From JBQTHD01 sp052390275 (GTDB lineage: Bacteria; Actinomycetota; Acidimicrobiia; Acidimicrobiales; AC-14), in assembly GCA_052390275.1 (NCBI GenBank), contig JBQTHD010000020.1, positions 1-61,437 of the forward strand: a stretch of DNA of 61,437 bases, given 5' to 3'. The translations under genes and the position numbers were made by a program. This document shows, in pieces, positions 27,765 through 37,491 of this stretch. Within the stretch, counting starts at the first letter, position 1; the number at the start of each line of letters is the position of its first letter. A model generated the notes under the pieces. That model had not been told where the DNA came from. It worked only from the letters and a program-made list of their open reading frames with translations, and ran no database searches.

Positions 27765-27863
27765 TGCGTACCGGTCTCCGGTGGAGCAAGAACGTCATGC
27801 CGGCCATATCCGGTCACGTCGCCGGCTTCGGTCCGGGGTCGAGGCGTTAGCGGGGAGGCGGGA

Positions 27864-29327
27864 ATGACTGAGCATGCCGTGGTGATCGTCGGAGGCGGCC
27901 CGACCGGGCTGATGCTGGCGGGCGAGTTGGCGCTGGCGGACGTCGACGTCGTCATCGCCGAACGACGGGCCACGCCCGAGGTCGACGGATCGCGAGCCGG
28001 GGGTCTTCACGCCCGCACCATCGAGGTGCTCGACCAGCGCGGCATCGCCGAACGATTCCTCTCCGCCGGGCAACGGCATCTTGGGGCCGGCTACGCCGGA
28101 ATCCCCTTGGATCTCAGCGACTTTCCCACTCGTCACAACTACCTGCTCGCCCTCTGGCAGAGCGAGTTCGAGCCCATCCTGGCCGACTGGGTTACCGAGC
28201 TCGGGGTTCGCATCCTTCGGGGTTGCGAGGTGGAGAACTTCACCCAGGACGGCAGCGGCATCGATATCAAGCTCTCCGGCGACTCGACCCTTCGAGCGGA
28301 GTACCTCGTGGGCTGCGACGGAGGACGCAGCCTGGTCCGCAAGGCCGCCGGAATCGATTTCCCCGGGCTCGATCCTTCGACCAGCTGGATGATCGCCGAG
28401 GTCGAAATGGAGGGGGAGCCGGAGATCGGAATGCGCCGCGGTGGAGGCATAGGGCCCGCCCCCCGAGGCGAAGGCGGGCGATCGTACCGAGTCGTGCTCA
28501 GAGAACGACATGTCGAGCACGCCGGCGAGCCCACCCTGGCCGATCTCAGCGAGGCGCTCGTCGCCGAGTACGGAACCGACTACGGGCTTGGCAACGCCAG
28601 CTGGATCTCCCGCTTCACCGACATGGCCCGCCAGGCGGCGACCTACCGCCATGGCCGTGTACTTCTCGCAGGCGACGCCGCCCACGTGCATCCCCCGCAC
28701 GGTGGGCAGGGCCTCAACACCGGCGTGCAGGACGCCGTGAACCTGGGATGGAAGTTGGCCCAGGTGATCAGGGGCACGTCGCCCTCGAGCCTGCTGGACA
28801 CCTACCACGGCGAACGCCATCCGGTCGGTGCCCGGGTACTGCGCAACACCATGGCCCAGGTGGCCCTCAGCATCCCCGACGACCGGCACCAGGCCCTACG
28901 CGATGCCGTTGCCGAACTGCTCAGCATGGACGAGCCTCGCCGGCGCATCGCCGGAATGCTCTGCGGTCTCGACATCGGCTACGACCTCGGTCAGGGCCAC
29001 CCACTGCTCGGGCGGCGCATGCCCGACCTCGACGTGGTCACGCTGCACGGTCCCACCCGCGTGTTCGAGCTGCTTCACCGGGCCCGGCCGGTGCTGCTCA
29101 ACCTCGGCGAGCCCGGTGGTTTCGACATTTCTCCCTGGGCAGATCGAGTCCGGTTGGTCGACGCCGAATACGACGGCGTGTGGGAGCTCCCGGTCCTTGG
29201 CCAGATAGCGGCGCCCCCTGCGGTGCTGATCCGACCCGACGGCCATGTCGCCTGGGCCGGCGAACCAACTGACCCGCGGTTGCCCGAGGCTCTGGTCACC
29301 TGGTTCGGGGCGCCCACGGGGGGGTAG
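27864..29327 (+). CDS. FAD-dependent aromatic monooxygenase (rifampicin-monooxygenase/PheA-TfdB type)
   Basis: Class A flavoprotein hydroxylase, 487 residues. It has the N-terminal FAD Rossmann motif VIVGGGPTGLMLAGELA, the DG motif region LVGCDGGRSLVRKAAG, and the GD motif VLLAGDAAHVHPPHGGQG, followed by NTGVQDAVNLGWKL. A C-terminal thioredoxin-like domain (about 385-487) is present as in Rox-type antibiotic-hydroxylating enzymes and polyketide hydroxylases. A good GGAGG site precedes ATG 27864. It sits beside an exporter and an ABC-F gene, a grouping compatible with drug resistance. Substrate unknown. Confidence 0.88.
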   Translation: MTEHAVVIVGGGPTGLMLAGELALADVDVVIAERRATPEVDGSRAGGLHARTIEVLDQRGIAERFLSAGQRHLGAGYAGIPLDLSDFPTRHNYLLALWQSEFEPILADWVTELGVRILRGCEVENFTQDGSGIDIKLSGDSTLRAEYLVGCDGGRSLVRKAAGIDFPGLDPSTSWMIAEVEMEGEPEIGMRRGGGIGPAPRGEGGRSYRVVLRERHVEHAGEPTLADLSEALVAEYGTDYGLGNASWISRFTDMARQAATYRHGRVLLAGDAAHVHPPHGGQGLNTGVQDAVNLGWKLAQVIRGTSPSSLLDTYHGERHPVGARVLRNTMAQVALSIPDDRHQALRDAVAELLSMDEPRRRIAGMLCGLDIGYDLGQGHPLLGRRMPDLDVVTLHGPTRVFELLHRARPVLLNLGEPGGFDISPWADRVRLVDAEYDGVWELPVLGQIAAPPAVLIRPDGHVAWAGEPTDPRLPEALVTWFGAPTGG

Positions 29328-29439
29328 CGCCCCGGTCGGGTCGGCTGCCTGTACACCGGTCGGCCCCCGCCTCGGGACACCGGTACACATGCCGGATCCC
29401 TCCACCGTTGCACTTGGTGCCCCGTTGCCCTGCGGGTTG

Positions 29440-31206
29440 CTAACCCAGCTCCTCGACCAGGCCCAGCCAGCGCTCCTCGGCATCGGCCAGCGCTAGCGCC
29501 GCCGAGGCGAGCTCGTGGGCCAGGCGGCCCACCGTGGTGTGGTCCCCGCCAGCCGTCTCGAACTGCACGGCTATTGCGTCACGCCTGGCCGCAGCGTCGA
29601 CCATCTCCCGCTCGGCCAGGCCTGCGAGGCGGCGCAGTGTGCTGGGCGATCGCAATTTTCCGGCCGGTCCCGGCCGGTTGGCAGTCGGCGCTGGCGCACG
29701 GGCGGCTGGCGCACTTGCCAGGGTCCTGGCTGTCGAGGACACGTCCGCCGGAGTGGCGCCCGCGCCAAGAAAGGCGCTTGGCGAGCCCGTTGCCCAACCG
29801 CCCCGGCCGTCGAGGTGCACCACCTGCTCGACGGTGCGTTCCAGGAAGGCCCGGTCGTGGCTCACCACCACCAGGCACCCGGGCCAGTCGTCCAGGAAGT
29901 CCTCAAGGCTGCGCAAGGTATCGAGGTCGAGGTCGTTGGTGGGCTCGTCGAGGAGGAGCACGTTTGGTCGGGCAGCCAGAACCAGAAGCAGTTGCAGCCG
30001 TCGCTGCTCGCCGCCCGAGAGGGTCCCGATGGTTGCCCATTGGGCATCGGCGTCGAACCAGAACCGTTCCATGAGGCGGACCTGGCCCCAGTCCGGTTGA
30101 TCGTTGGGAGCGGCCACGGCGGAACGCACACGCTGGCCGGGATCCAGATCCCGACCGACCTGGTCGTAGTACCCCAGTTGGACCGTCGAACCCCGAATCA
30201 CGTCGCCGGAGTCAGGGACCAGGCGCCCGGCCAGGATCTCCAGAAGGGTGGACTTTCCTGACCCGTTGGGCCCCACCACCCCTAGTCGTCCCCCCGGTTC
30301 GAGGTCGACGTCGATGCCGCCGAACAGCGGCGGTCCCGACCCGAACCGGTGGTCCACGCGCCCGAGCGTGACCACCCGGTCGCCCAGGCGGGGGGTGACG
30401 TGGCCGCCCGCGGCCCCCGCCAGCTCCAGGTGCCCAGCCCGGTCGGTCGGAGGTGGCCCGCCCCCCACCAGCGCCGTGGCCGTGGCGATGCGGGCCTTGG
30501 GCTTGGCGGTGCGGGCCGCCGCCCCTCGGCGCAGCCAGGCCAGCTCCCTACGAGCCAGGTTCTTGCGCACCGACTCCGCCGTGGCCTCCCGCTCCACCCG
30601 CTCGATGCGAGCCTCCAGGTAGCCCGTGTACCCGTCGTCGTGGAGGTATCCCCGGCCCCGGTCCAGCTCCAGGATTCGGGTGGTGACCCGGTCAAGTACG
30701 TGGCGGTCGTGGGTGACCAGCACCAACCCACCCCGAAAGGCCGCCAGCCGGGCCTCCAACCAGGCGATGGCCCCGACGTCGAGGTGGTTGGTCGGTTCGT
30801 CCAGGACCACAAGATCGGCCTCGCCAACGAGCACAGCCGCCAGCGCCACCCGCTTGGCCTGACCGCCCGACAACGTGGCAACGTCGGCATCGGCCAGAGG
30901 GCCCATGCCCAGGCGGTCCAATATGGCGGCCGCCTCCCAGTGGTCGCCCACGGCCGCTCGGACCGTTCCCGCCGGGAGCTGTGGCCGCTGGCCCAGATAG
31001 GACACCCGCGCTCCCCGCCCCGTGCGGACGGCGCCCTCTGTGGGCTGGTCGACGCCGGCAATCAGGCGCAGGAGGGTGGATTTGCCGCCGCCGTTGCGCC
31101 CGACGACGCCCAGGCGGTCGCCGCGGGCCACCGTCACCGAAAGATGCTCGAACAGCGGCCGGTCAGGCCGGCGGGCGGCCACGCCCGCCAAGTCCACCAG
31201 AATCAC
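29440..31206 (-). CDS. ABC-F family ATPase (Uup-like)
   Basis: Cytoplasmic, non-transporter ABC protein of 588 residues that acts on ribosomes. Two nucleotide domains: Walker A GRNGGGKST with LSGGQAKRVAL and LDEPTNHLD in the first, and GPNGSGKST with LSGGEQRRLQL and LDEPTNDLD in the second. The linker carries the Uup hallmark ELAWLRRGAAARTAKPKARI. A C-terminal helical coiled domain (about 520-588) follows a Pro/Ala-rich spacer, also as in Uup. ABC-F members serve in translation rescue or antibiotic resistance. The Uup branch is mostly housekeeping. Start GTG. Confidence 0.9.
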   Translation of the reverse strand: MILVDLAGVAARRPDRPLFEHLSVTVARGDRLGVVGRNGGGKSTLLRLIAGVDQPTEGAVRTGRGARVSYLGQRPQLPAGTVRAAVGDHWEAAAILDRLGMGPLADADVATLSGGQAKRVALAAVLVGEADLVVLDEPTNHLDVGAIAWLEARLAAFRGGLVLVTHDRHVLDRVTTRILELDRGRGYLHDDGYTGYLEARIERVEREATAESVRKNLARRELAWLRRGAAARTAKPKARIATATALVGGGPPPTDRAGHLELAGAAGGHVTPRLGDRVVTLGRVDHRFGSGPPLFGGIDVDLEPGGRLGVVGPNGSGKSTLLEILAGRLVPDSGDVIRGSTVQLGYYDQVGRDLDPGQRVRSAVAAPNDQPDWGQVRLMERFWFDADAQWATIGTLSGGEQRRLQLLLVLAARPNVLLLDEPTNDLDLDTLRSLEDFLDDWPGCLVVVSHDRAFLERTVEQVVHLDGRGGWATGSPSAFLGAGATPADVSSTARTLASAPAARAPAPTANRPGPAGKLRSPSTLRRLAGLAEREMVDAAARRDAIAVQFETAGGDHTTVGRLAHELASAALALADAEERWLGLVEELG

Positions 31207-31430
31207 TACCTGACGCTAGACACATCATTGGGCGCCCGTATCCACCGTGGAAGCTCCAAGGGTCCACAGCGCTTCGGAGCGTGGACCAGTCCATGGCGAT
31301 CCTCCGGACCTCGCCGGAGAAACACCTGATAAGACCCTGATACCGGAGAATCCTCCAAATAGCAGCCCTTAGGTTTTCGGGCTGGCGGCTTGGCGACGGC
31401 TGGAAACGAAGACTCAGGTCGGGGTGGCGG

Positions 31431-32819
31431 TCAGTGACTGGCCCCGTTGGTGGGCAAATCACCGACCAGTGCGAGGTGAGGCGGCTGAAGATCTGGGGCT
31501 TCAGAGGTGGTCGCCCGGGCGCCGGGGTCGGGCTGGCCGGATGGCGACTTTCGGTAGATGGGCACGGCCAGGGCCACCAGGACCAGGGGCAGGAGTTGAA
31601 CCCGCTGGCGGGCCAGGATGCCAAAGTTGGAGATGTTGGAGAAGGCCACCGCGAACAAGATGCTGTAGACGGCGGCGAAGGTGAGGAAAGGGGTGGCCCG
31701 GCGCGGAACGAAGTTGCGCAACCGGGGGGCTCGCAGGACGAAGGCGGCCATCAGGAGCACGCCCTCCAGGGAGGACAAAAGCGCAAAGACGTTGCCGGCT
31801 TCGAAGGGGAAGGGCCGGAACAGCACGGTCACCACAGCCTCGGGCAACTGGAGCGGCGAGGTGACAGACGGCGCGTCAAAGGTGGAGCCCTTATCGGTTC
31901 GCTCCTGCACGTTCACCTGTCGATCACCAATGGATTCGAGATTCTCCAGTTTGAAGAATCGCTGGGCGTTGACCCCTGCTAGAACCAGCAACCCGGCCAA
32001 GGCCGCGACTCCGGCCAGGCGGGCAACTGCGTCGGCGTAGGAGCGACTCTTGTTGGCGGCCAAGAGGTAGGAGGTCATCAACCCGGCCGCGGCGATGACG
32101 GTGATGTGGGGCCGGACCAGGGCCGTGCCGGTGAGGCCGACGATGATGGTCAACAGTGCCCCGCTGCGCTTGCGAAGCAGCCGGGCCGCCCCGTAGGCGG
32201 TGGCTCCGAGCATCAGGCTCATCCAGGCGTCCTTGCCGATGCTCGACGGCCAGAACATCACCGACGGGAGGAAGAACAGCAGCATCCCGTAGCGGAAGTG
32301 GTCGCCCCGGGGCATCGCTGTCTGGAAGGCCCGGAAGAACAGGTAGATGCCCCAGAAGCCCATCCAGGAGAAGACCAGGAACCCTCCCATCAGGGTGGGG
32401 CCGGTGACGGTGTAGAGGAGGCCGGTGAGGGTCTCGATGAACCCGGTGCCGATGAATTTGTTCCCCAGGGCGAAGTCCCCGGCACGGAACCGCTGGGCGA
32501 TGGCGATGCCGGCGTCGTGATAACCGCGGGAGTCACCACTGCCATAGACCCCGAACACCACCGCGTAGCGAACCAGGGTTCCCAACAGTTTGGCGGCCAG
32601 GCCGCCCAGGATGAGCCGTCGGATTCGGCGGGAATCGTTGCGGGTGAGGTGCAGGAGAACCGGAACCGTGACAATGGCCAGGACGTGGCCGATTAGAACT
32701 CCTCCGGCCACGTCGTAGCTGGACTGCAGCAACCAGGCCACCGACACCACGTAACCCATTACCAAGGCGGTGGCCGCCGCGGTGGCGGCGTAGCCCGAAT
32801 CCGCACTGGTGCCGCTCAT
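31431..32819 (-). CDS. Polytopic membrane protein, candidate polysaccharide polymerase (Wzy-like)
   Basis: A 462-residue protein with about 10-11 membrane segments and a Pro/Ser-rich cytoplasmic tail of about 45 residues. A first extracytoplasmic loop holds GDSRGYHDAG, reminiscent of the acidic loop motifs of GT-C-like enzymes, and the middle holds WPSSIGKDAW. Wzy polymerases share little sequence, so the call rests on topology and place: it is the last gene of a minus-strand run with a GT4 glycosyltransferase (ATGA overlap) and a polysaccharide deacetylase. It could instead be a lipid-linked-sugar glycosyltransferase. Confidence 0.6.
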   Translation of the reverse strand: MSGTSADSGYAATAAATALVMGYVVSVAWLLQSSYDVAGGVLIGHVLAIVTVPVLLHLTRNDSRRIRRLILGGLAAKLLGTLVRYAVVFGVYGSGDSRGYHDAGIAIAQRFRAGDFALGNKFIGTGFIETLTGLLYTVTGPTLMGGFLVFSWMGFWGIYLFFRAFQTAMPRGDHFRYGMLLFFLPSVMFWPSSIGKDAWMSLMLGATAYGAARLLRKRSGALLTIIVGLTGTALVRPHITVIAAAGLMTSYLLAANKSRSYADAVARLAGVAALAGLLVLAGVNAQRFFKLENLESIGDRQVNVQERTDKGSTFDAPSVTSPLQLPEAVVTVLFRPFPFEAGNVFALLSSLEGVLLMAAFVLRAPRLRNFVPRRATPFLTFAAVYSILFAVAFSNISNFGILARQRVQLLPLVLVALAVPIYRKSPSGQPDPGARATTSEAPDLQPPHLALVGDLPTNGASH

Positions 32820-34108
32820 CTCGCCTCCTGGTGCAGCCCTTGTGCCCCGATGCCCGCCGGGGCTTGTTTGCCCATCTGGCCGGCAACCTGCTCCCCGGTC
32901 TGGCTCCCGGTGGCCGGCGGTGCCGGGGGGTGGGCCAGAGCCGCTCGGTAGGCCTCCAGCGTGACTTCGATCACTTTACGCTGGTCGAACTCCGTTAGCG
33001 CCTTGCTGCGACCGGCCTGTCCGAACTGGGCCCGCAATCCCGGGTCCTCCACCAACCGCCCCAGTGCCGAGGCCAGGTCAGCCGGGCTTCGGGGGGGAAC
33101 CAGCAGGCCGGTACGGCCGGGCTCGACCACCTGGCGACAGCCCCGGATATCGGTGGCGACCACCGGCAGACCCATGGCCGCCGCCTCCATGGCCGATCGC
33201 GGAAATCCCTCCCGGTGGGAGGCGAGTACGTAGATGTCGAGGGCGGCGTAGACGCTTGCCATATCCGTTCGCTCGCCCAAAAAAACCACACCCTGGGCCC
33301 GGGCCGCGTCCATCTCCGCCGGCCCCAGCCCGTCGACCTTGGCCGGGTCCGCCGGGCCGACCACTACCAGGCGGGCGGTGGGGTGGGTGAACCGCAGCCT
33401 CCCGGCCGCCTCGAACAGTTCCCGGTACCCCTTCTCCCACACCAGGCGGCCGACGGCGCCGACGAGAACATCGCCGTCGGCTGCGCCGGCTTGGCGGCGA
33501 AGGTCGGCGACCGCCGCCTGGTCAACGCCCTCAGGTGAGAACCGGTCGAGATCGATCCCGTTACCCAGCAGCCGGAGGCGCGATCGGGGAACACCGAGGC
33601 GAACCAGGACATCGATGTCCTCGACGTTCTGCACCAATTCGATGTCCGAGCAGGTCGCGGCCACTCGCTCCAGGGAATAGACCGCCGCTCGCCGGGCCAG
33701 GGTGTCACCCGGGGTGGCGTAAAGGCCGTGGACGGTGTTGATGATCCCACCGACGCCGGCGGCCCGGGCGGCCAGGCGGCCGTAGACGCCGGGTTTGGGA
33801 TTGTGGGTGTGGACGATGTCGGGGGTCAGGGTCAAAAACAGGGAGCGCAACTCAGCCAAGGCCGCCAGGTCCCGGTGGGGGGCCTGAGACCGGGTGGCGT
33901 GGCGAAGTGGCCAATGGCGGGTTCCCTCGGCCTCCAGTTGAGCTACCCACGGCCCGGGAGCCGAGGCCCCGATCACCTCGTAACCGGCCTCGGCGAAAGC
34001 CCGAAGCTGGGGGCCGAGAAGCAGGACCAGGCTGACGTCGGTGGTGGTGACGTGGACCACCCGGGGCCGCAAGCGCTCCCGGGCCAGATGGTGACGGCCT
34101 GGCCTCAA
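32816..34108 (-). CDS. GT4-family glycosyltransferase
   Basis: A GT-B fold glycosyltransferase of 430 residues. The N-terminal domain starts VVHVTTTDVSLVLLLGPQL, with HTHNPKPGVYGRLAARAAG. The C-terminal nucleotide-sugar domain has GAVGRLVWEKGY, VVVGPADPAK, and the EX7E-type segment REGFPRSAMEAAAMGLPVVA. TTG 34108 overlaps the deacetylase stop (TTGA), giving coupled translation. GTG 34060 is an alternative start. The tail after 390 is Pro/Gly/Gln-rich. Close relatives include WcaL/EpsD-type enzymes of exopolysaccharide loci. Donor and acceptor unknown. Confidence 0.88.
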   Translation of the reverse strand: MRPGRHHLARERLRPRVVHVTTTDVSLVLLLGPQLRAFAEAGYEVIGASAPGPWVAQLEAEGTRHWPLRHATRSQAPHRDLAALAELRSLFLTLTPDIVHTHNPKPGVYGRLAARAAGVGGIINTVHGLYATPGDTLARRAAVYSLERVAATCSDIELVQNVEDIDVLVRLGVPRSRLRLLGNGIDLDRFSPEGVDQAAVADLRRQAGAADGDVLVGAVGRLVWEKGYRELFEAAGRLRFTHPTARLVVVGPADPAKVDGLGPAEMDAARAQGVVFLGERTDMASVYAALDIYVLASHREGFPRSAMEAAAMGLPVVATDIRGCRQVVEPGRTGLLVPPRSPADLASALGRLVEDPGLRAQFGQAGRSKALTEFDQRKVIEVTLEAYRAALAHPPAPPATGSQTGEQVAGQMGKQAPAGIGAQGLHQEAR

Positions 34109-34950
34109 GTGGTGGCCCCGGCGTAGCGGCCGCGATTGAGAATGCGGCGCAGGCTGTCCTCCATGGCCATTCCTCCGGCCGCCTTGGCCTCGAACCACCG
34201 CATCCGGTCGCTGACCTGGATGGGAGTTCGGGCCAGCCGGTGGGGGTTGGTGGCCCCGAAGGGGTTGGCCCGGGACCCGGCCAGGGCGGCGGAGGCAAAC
34301 CGCCGGGCAATGGCAGCCTCGGCCGCGTCCGAACCGGCGACCGCCTTGGGATGGGCGAAATGGCGGGCTGCAACGCCCAGGCGCTGGCCGATCAGATCGA
34401 TGGAGCGATCCAACTCCGCCTCGGCTGCCGGCCCGTCCAGGCGGTCGAGCAGGGCGTGGGTGTGGGTGTGGCTACCGACGGTGACCAGACTCGTGGAGAC
34501 GGCTTCGGCCAGCGCCGACCAACTGACCGGCCGACCCTCGGCTGGAAACGAGCGCCCGGTCTCGGCGAAATCGGTGGCCAGGTAAAGGGTGGCGGGGACC
34601 TGATGGGCGACCAGGACCGGAACCGCCTGCTCGGTGAAGTCCACCGTGCCGTCGTCGAAGGTGACCACCACCGGGTCGGCCACCGTACGGGGTCCGCCGG
34701 CCAGCATCTCCAGGGCGGCGTCGAGGCTGACGGCTCGCCCACTGGCGGCCAGGTGGGCCATCTGCTCGTCGAACAGGGCGGTGGGCATGTCGATCTCGCT
34801 GCCCGAGCGGCCGCCGACCCGGTGATAGATGAGGATCACCACCCCGGACGGGGGGGTCCGGACCCGATCGGCCGCCTGAGCCAGCGTCTTGACCCCGGTC
34901 AGAGCCGCCCTACGGGCCGGAGGCCGCACCCGGGCCCAGGTCGAGGTCAT
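34105..34950 (-). CDS. Polysaccharide deacetylase (NodB/CE4 family)
   Basis: Metal-dependent deacetylase of N-acetylated glycans. ATG 34950 gives 281 residues. Motif 1 TFDDG at 97-101 supplies the catalytic base Asp99 and metal-binding Asp100. Motif 2 HTHTH at 161-165 supplies the metal His. The third motif reads FAHPKA where FAYPYG is usual. IYHRVGG at about 41-47 is typical of YadE-type members. No clear signal peptide is present, but a short basic helix leads the protein, so location is uncertain. It could tailor the surface polysaccharide encoded around it. Confidence 0.87.
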   Translation of the reverse strand: MTSTWARVRPPARRAALTGVKTLAQAADRVRTPPSGVVILIYHRVGGRSGSEIDMPTALFDEQMAHLAASGRAVSLDAALEMLAGGPRTVADPVVVTFDDGTVDFTEQAVPVLVAHQVPATLYLATDFAETGRSFPAEGRPVSWSALAEAVSTSLVTVGSHTHTHALLDRLDGPAAEAELDRSIDLIGQRLGVAARHFAHPKAVAGSDAAEAAIARRFASAALAGSRANPFGATNPHRLARTPIQVSDRMRWFEAKAAGGMAMEDSLRRILNRGRYAGATT

Positions 34951-35110
34951 GATCGGAGCGCCCCGGCAGCCGACGCCGAGGCGCCCGCGAGATCTGAGGA
35001 AGTCGGCACGCCCCAAGTGTGCCCCTCGACCGCCCACCGCCCGTACCTACACACCGACGCCACCCTGGCAGGGTGAGCAACACCCACGGCGGGTGACCGG
35101 TCTTTACGGG

Positions 35111-36214
35111 TCACTGCCAGCCGCGGTCGACGGCGATCTGGTCGAGGATCTTGTCGAACAGCGAGTCGAGCGAATGGTTGGCGACGATGACCTGGCGCAG
35201 TTGCTCGCCGACCTGGGCTCGGGTGGTGGCGTCCCACCCGAGAACTTCGGTGATGATCCGGGCCTGGTCGGCGGGGTCGTCATGGTCGGCGGCCAGGCGG
35301 CTGACGAGGATGGAGGGGAGCATTTCGACGGTGCACGGGTTGGTGGTCACCACTGCCAAGCCGCAGGCCATGGCCTCGCCCGCGGCCTTGTCAAAGGCGG
35401 TGTCGGAGAAGTTGACCATCGCCCGGTACCGGCTCAACAGGGCGGGGACCGACTCGTGAGCGACCGCGGGCATGAACCTGACCTGGGACTCACACCCCAG
35501 TTCCCGGGCCCGCGACAGCAGCCCGGCGGCCACCGGGTCGCCCACCGGCGACGGCCCGACGATGTCCAGAGTGGGTTTGAACCCGAGGGTGGCGCAGGCC
35601 GCCATGGCATCGAGAACCACCCCCAGACGCTTGATGGGAGCGACCCGCCCCAGGGCCACCAGATCGCGTTCGGGGATCACAGGCGCGACGGGGGGGCGGA
35701 AATGGCCTGTGTCGATGCCGTGGCCCACCACCCGGACGCCGCCGGGTTTGGCCGACTCCGGGAACGAACCCGGGGTGGCGGTGAAGATCAGGTCGTCGCA
35801 CCATCGGGCATAGGCGGCCATCCGGGCCGAGACGTGGGGCTGGGCCTTCCATTGGTAAACCGGCCGGCGCCACAGCAGTTTGTGGGCGGCCAGCAGAGCC
35901 GGATAGGGCCCGCCCTGAACCACCAGGAAGGCATCGGCGTCGACTGGCTTCAGCCGGGCGGCCACGGCCAGGAACGAAGCGGTCGTGGACGGCCACCCCG
36001 CCCCCCCGAAAGTCTTGACGACCACGTTGGCCGCCAGGTCCCCCCGGCCCCGGTGGCGGGTGAGGACGGTCAACCGGCCGATACGCGCATTGCCGGCCAG
36101 AACATTGATCCACCGCACCTGGGTGGCGACGCTGGGATGATCGGCGTCGACGGCCTTGCACACGTAGACCAGGTTCCGAGGCCTGGCCTTCCCGGGGCCG
36201 GGCCCGGGGCTCAA
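35111..36214 (-). CDS. GT4-family glycosyltransferase
   Basis: A 367-residue GT-B enzyme. The N-terminal domain includes NLVYVCKAVDADHPSVATQV and FLVVQGGPYPALLAAHKLL. The nucleotide-binding half has LVALGRVAPIKRLGVVLDA, LDIVGPSPVGDP and the donor-binding segment FDKAAGEAMACGLAVVTT. Start is TTG 36214. It begins the minus-strand run (glycosyltransferase, deacetylase, glycosyltransferase, polymerase-like), with a 160-bp gap before the deacetylase that contains two small inverted repeats (35071-35085 and 35093-35114). Divergent from the next GT4 gene. Confidence 0.85.
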   Translation of the reverse strand: MSPGPGPGKARPRNLVYVCKAVDADHPSVATQVRWINVLAGNARIGRLTVLTRHRGRGDLAANVVVKTFGGAGWPSTTASFLAVAARLKPVDADAFLVVQGGPYPALLAAHKLLWRRPVYQWKAQPHVSARMAAYARWCDDLIFTATPGSFPESAKPGGVRVVGHGIDTGHFRPPVAPVIPERDLVALGRVAPIKRLGVVLDAMAACATLGFKPTLDIVGPSPVGDPVAAGLLSRARELGCESQVRFMPAVAHESVPALLSRYRAMVNFSDTAFDKAAGEAMACGLAVVTTNPCTVEMLPSILVSRLAADHDDPADQARIITEVLGWDATTRAQVGEQLRQVIVANHSLDSLFDKILDQIAVDRGWQ

Positions 36215-36303
36215 CCGCGTGTCCTGACGCCGACGCCCGGCCCGAACGTCGGCCCGATCGGCAGCGGTAGGCCGGCTGGTCCGGCCGGCGGTGCCGCGGG
36301 TCC

Positions 36304-36309
36304 TACTAT
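36304..36309 (+). promoter_or_regulatory. Candidate -10 box of the plus-strand GT4 gene
   Basis: TACTAT lies 9 bases before the GTG start at 36319, in the 104-bp gap between divergent glycosyltransferase genes. Spacing suits a leaderless or very short leader transcript. Pattern only. Confidence 0.35.
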
Positions 36310-36318
36310 CGCCGGGCG

Positions 36319-37491
36319 GTGCGAGTACTCCATCTGATCAGCGTGCTGGCGCCCTCGGGGGCCGAGCAGTCTCTGGTTGCCCTGGCCCGACCTCTGGGCG
36401 AACTGGGTGTGGAGGTCGAGGTCGCGTACCTGCACGAGCGCCCGGGCGCGGCCGAGTTCCTGGCTCGGGCCGGCCTCGATGCGGTGTCGCTGGGCCACCT
36501 GGGCAACCCCGCGGCCCGGCTGGCCGGCATCGGCCGTCTCATCCGGGAGTGCCGTCCGGACCTGATCCACACCAGCCTGACCGAGGCCAACCTGCTGGGC
36601 CGGCTTGCCGGTAAGGCTTTGCGTGTGCCGGTGGTGGCCAGCCTGGTGAACATCACCTATGGCCCCGACGAGTTGGCCGCCCCGGACCGGACCTGGCTGG
36701 GGGTGAGGAGCCGGCATGTCGCTGATGCGTCCACCGCCCGCCTGGTCACCCGCTTTCATGCCGTCACCCGGGAGGTGGCCGATGTGATGGCTCGGCGGCT
36801 GCTGGTGCCCCGGAGTCGGATCGAGGTGGTGCCCCGAGGCCGCGACCCCGCGTCCCTGGGGACGCGCACAGCCGAACGACGGGAGCGGGTCCGGGCCAGT
36901 CTGGGTGTGCTCCCGGGCGATGAGTTGATCCTGGCCGCCGCCCGCCAGGAGTACCAAAAGGGACTTGACGTTCTCCTGGAGGCCCTGCCGGCGGTCGTGG
37001 CCGCGCGACCGCGGGCCCGTTTGCTGGTGGCCGGCCGGCCGGGGGCGCAGACGGCGACGCTGGAGGAAATCTCGAGTCGGCTCCAACTGGGGGACAGGGC
37101 CTGCTTCCTGGGGCTGCGCAGCGACGTGGCCGATCTGTTGTGCGCGGCCGATCTGTTCGCCCTGCCCTCTCGTTGGGAGGGAATGGGCGGGGTTCTGCTG
37201 GAGGCCATGGCCCTGGAGGCTCCGATCGTGGCCAGCGACCTGCCCACGCTGCGCGACAGCGTTCCCGACGCCGATCACGCCCGCTTCTTCCCGGTCGGCG
37301 ACTCGGCGGCCGCGTCCCGGGTGATCGTCGAGGCTCTGGCCGATCCCGCCGGGTCCCGCCGGCGGGCGGCTCGCAGCAGGGACCGGTTCGCAAACCATTT
37401 CACCGTCGAGCCGGTGGCCGCGGCCATGGCCGCCCTCTATCGCCGGGCCGCTCCCCACGCCGACCGAATTGGGCGTCAGACCCGGTCCTGA
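36319..37491 (+). CDS. GT4-family glycosyltransferase
   Basis: A 390-residue GT-B glycosyltransferase. It starts MRVLHLISVLAPSGAEQSLV, the acceptor-side motif of GT4 enzymes that modify lipid-linked sugars. It contains RPDLIHTSLTEANLLGRLAG and, in the donor domain, LAAARQEYQKGLDVLLEA and SRWEGMGGVLLEAMALEAPI with the EX7E pattern (Glu in WEGMG and LLEAM). The gene is divergent from another GT4 gene and converges with the beta-helix protein gene, overlapping it by 16 bp. Specific linkage cannot be read from sequence. Confidence 0.88.
   Translation: MRVLHLISVLAPSGAEQSLVALARPLGELGVEVEVAYLHERPGAAEFLARAGLDAVSLGHLGNPAARLAGIGRLIRECRPDLIHTSLTEANLLGRLAGKALRVPVVASLVNITYGPDELAAPDRTWLGVRSRHVADASTARLVTRFHAVTREVADVMARRLLVPRSRIEVVPRGRDPASLGTRTAERRERVRASLGVLPGDELILAAARQEYQKGLDVLLEALPAVVAARPRARLLVAGRPGAQTATLEEISSRLQLGDRACFLGLRSDVADLLCAADLFALPSRWEGMGGVLLEAMALEAPIVASDLPTLRDSVPDADHARFFPVGDSAAASRVIVEALADPAGSRRRAARSRDRFANHFTVEPVAAAMAALYRRAAPHADRIGRQTRS

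Noticed and set aside
35071..35114. Two small hairpins as terminators between the glycosyltransferase and deacetylase genes
   Set aside because: Stems of 5-6 bp without a U-tract, one overlapping a stop codon. Too weak to call in GC-rich DNA.
34889..36337. 482-residue plus-strand open frame
   Set aside because: Lies opposite the GT4 and deacetylase genes, lacks any family motif and is Gly/Arg/Gln-biased.
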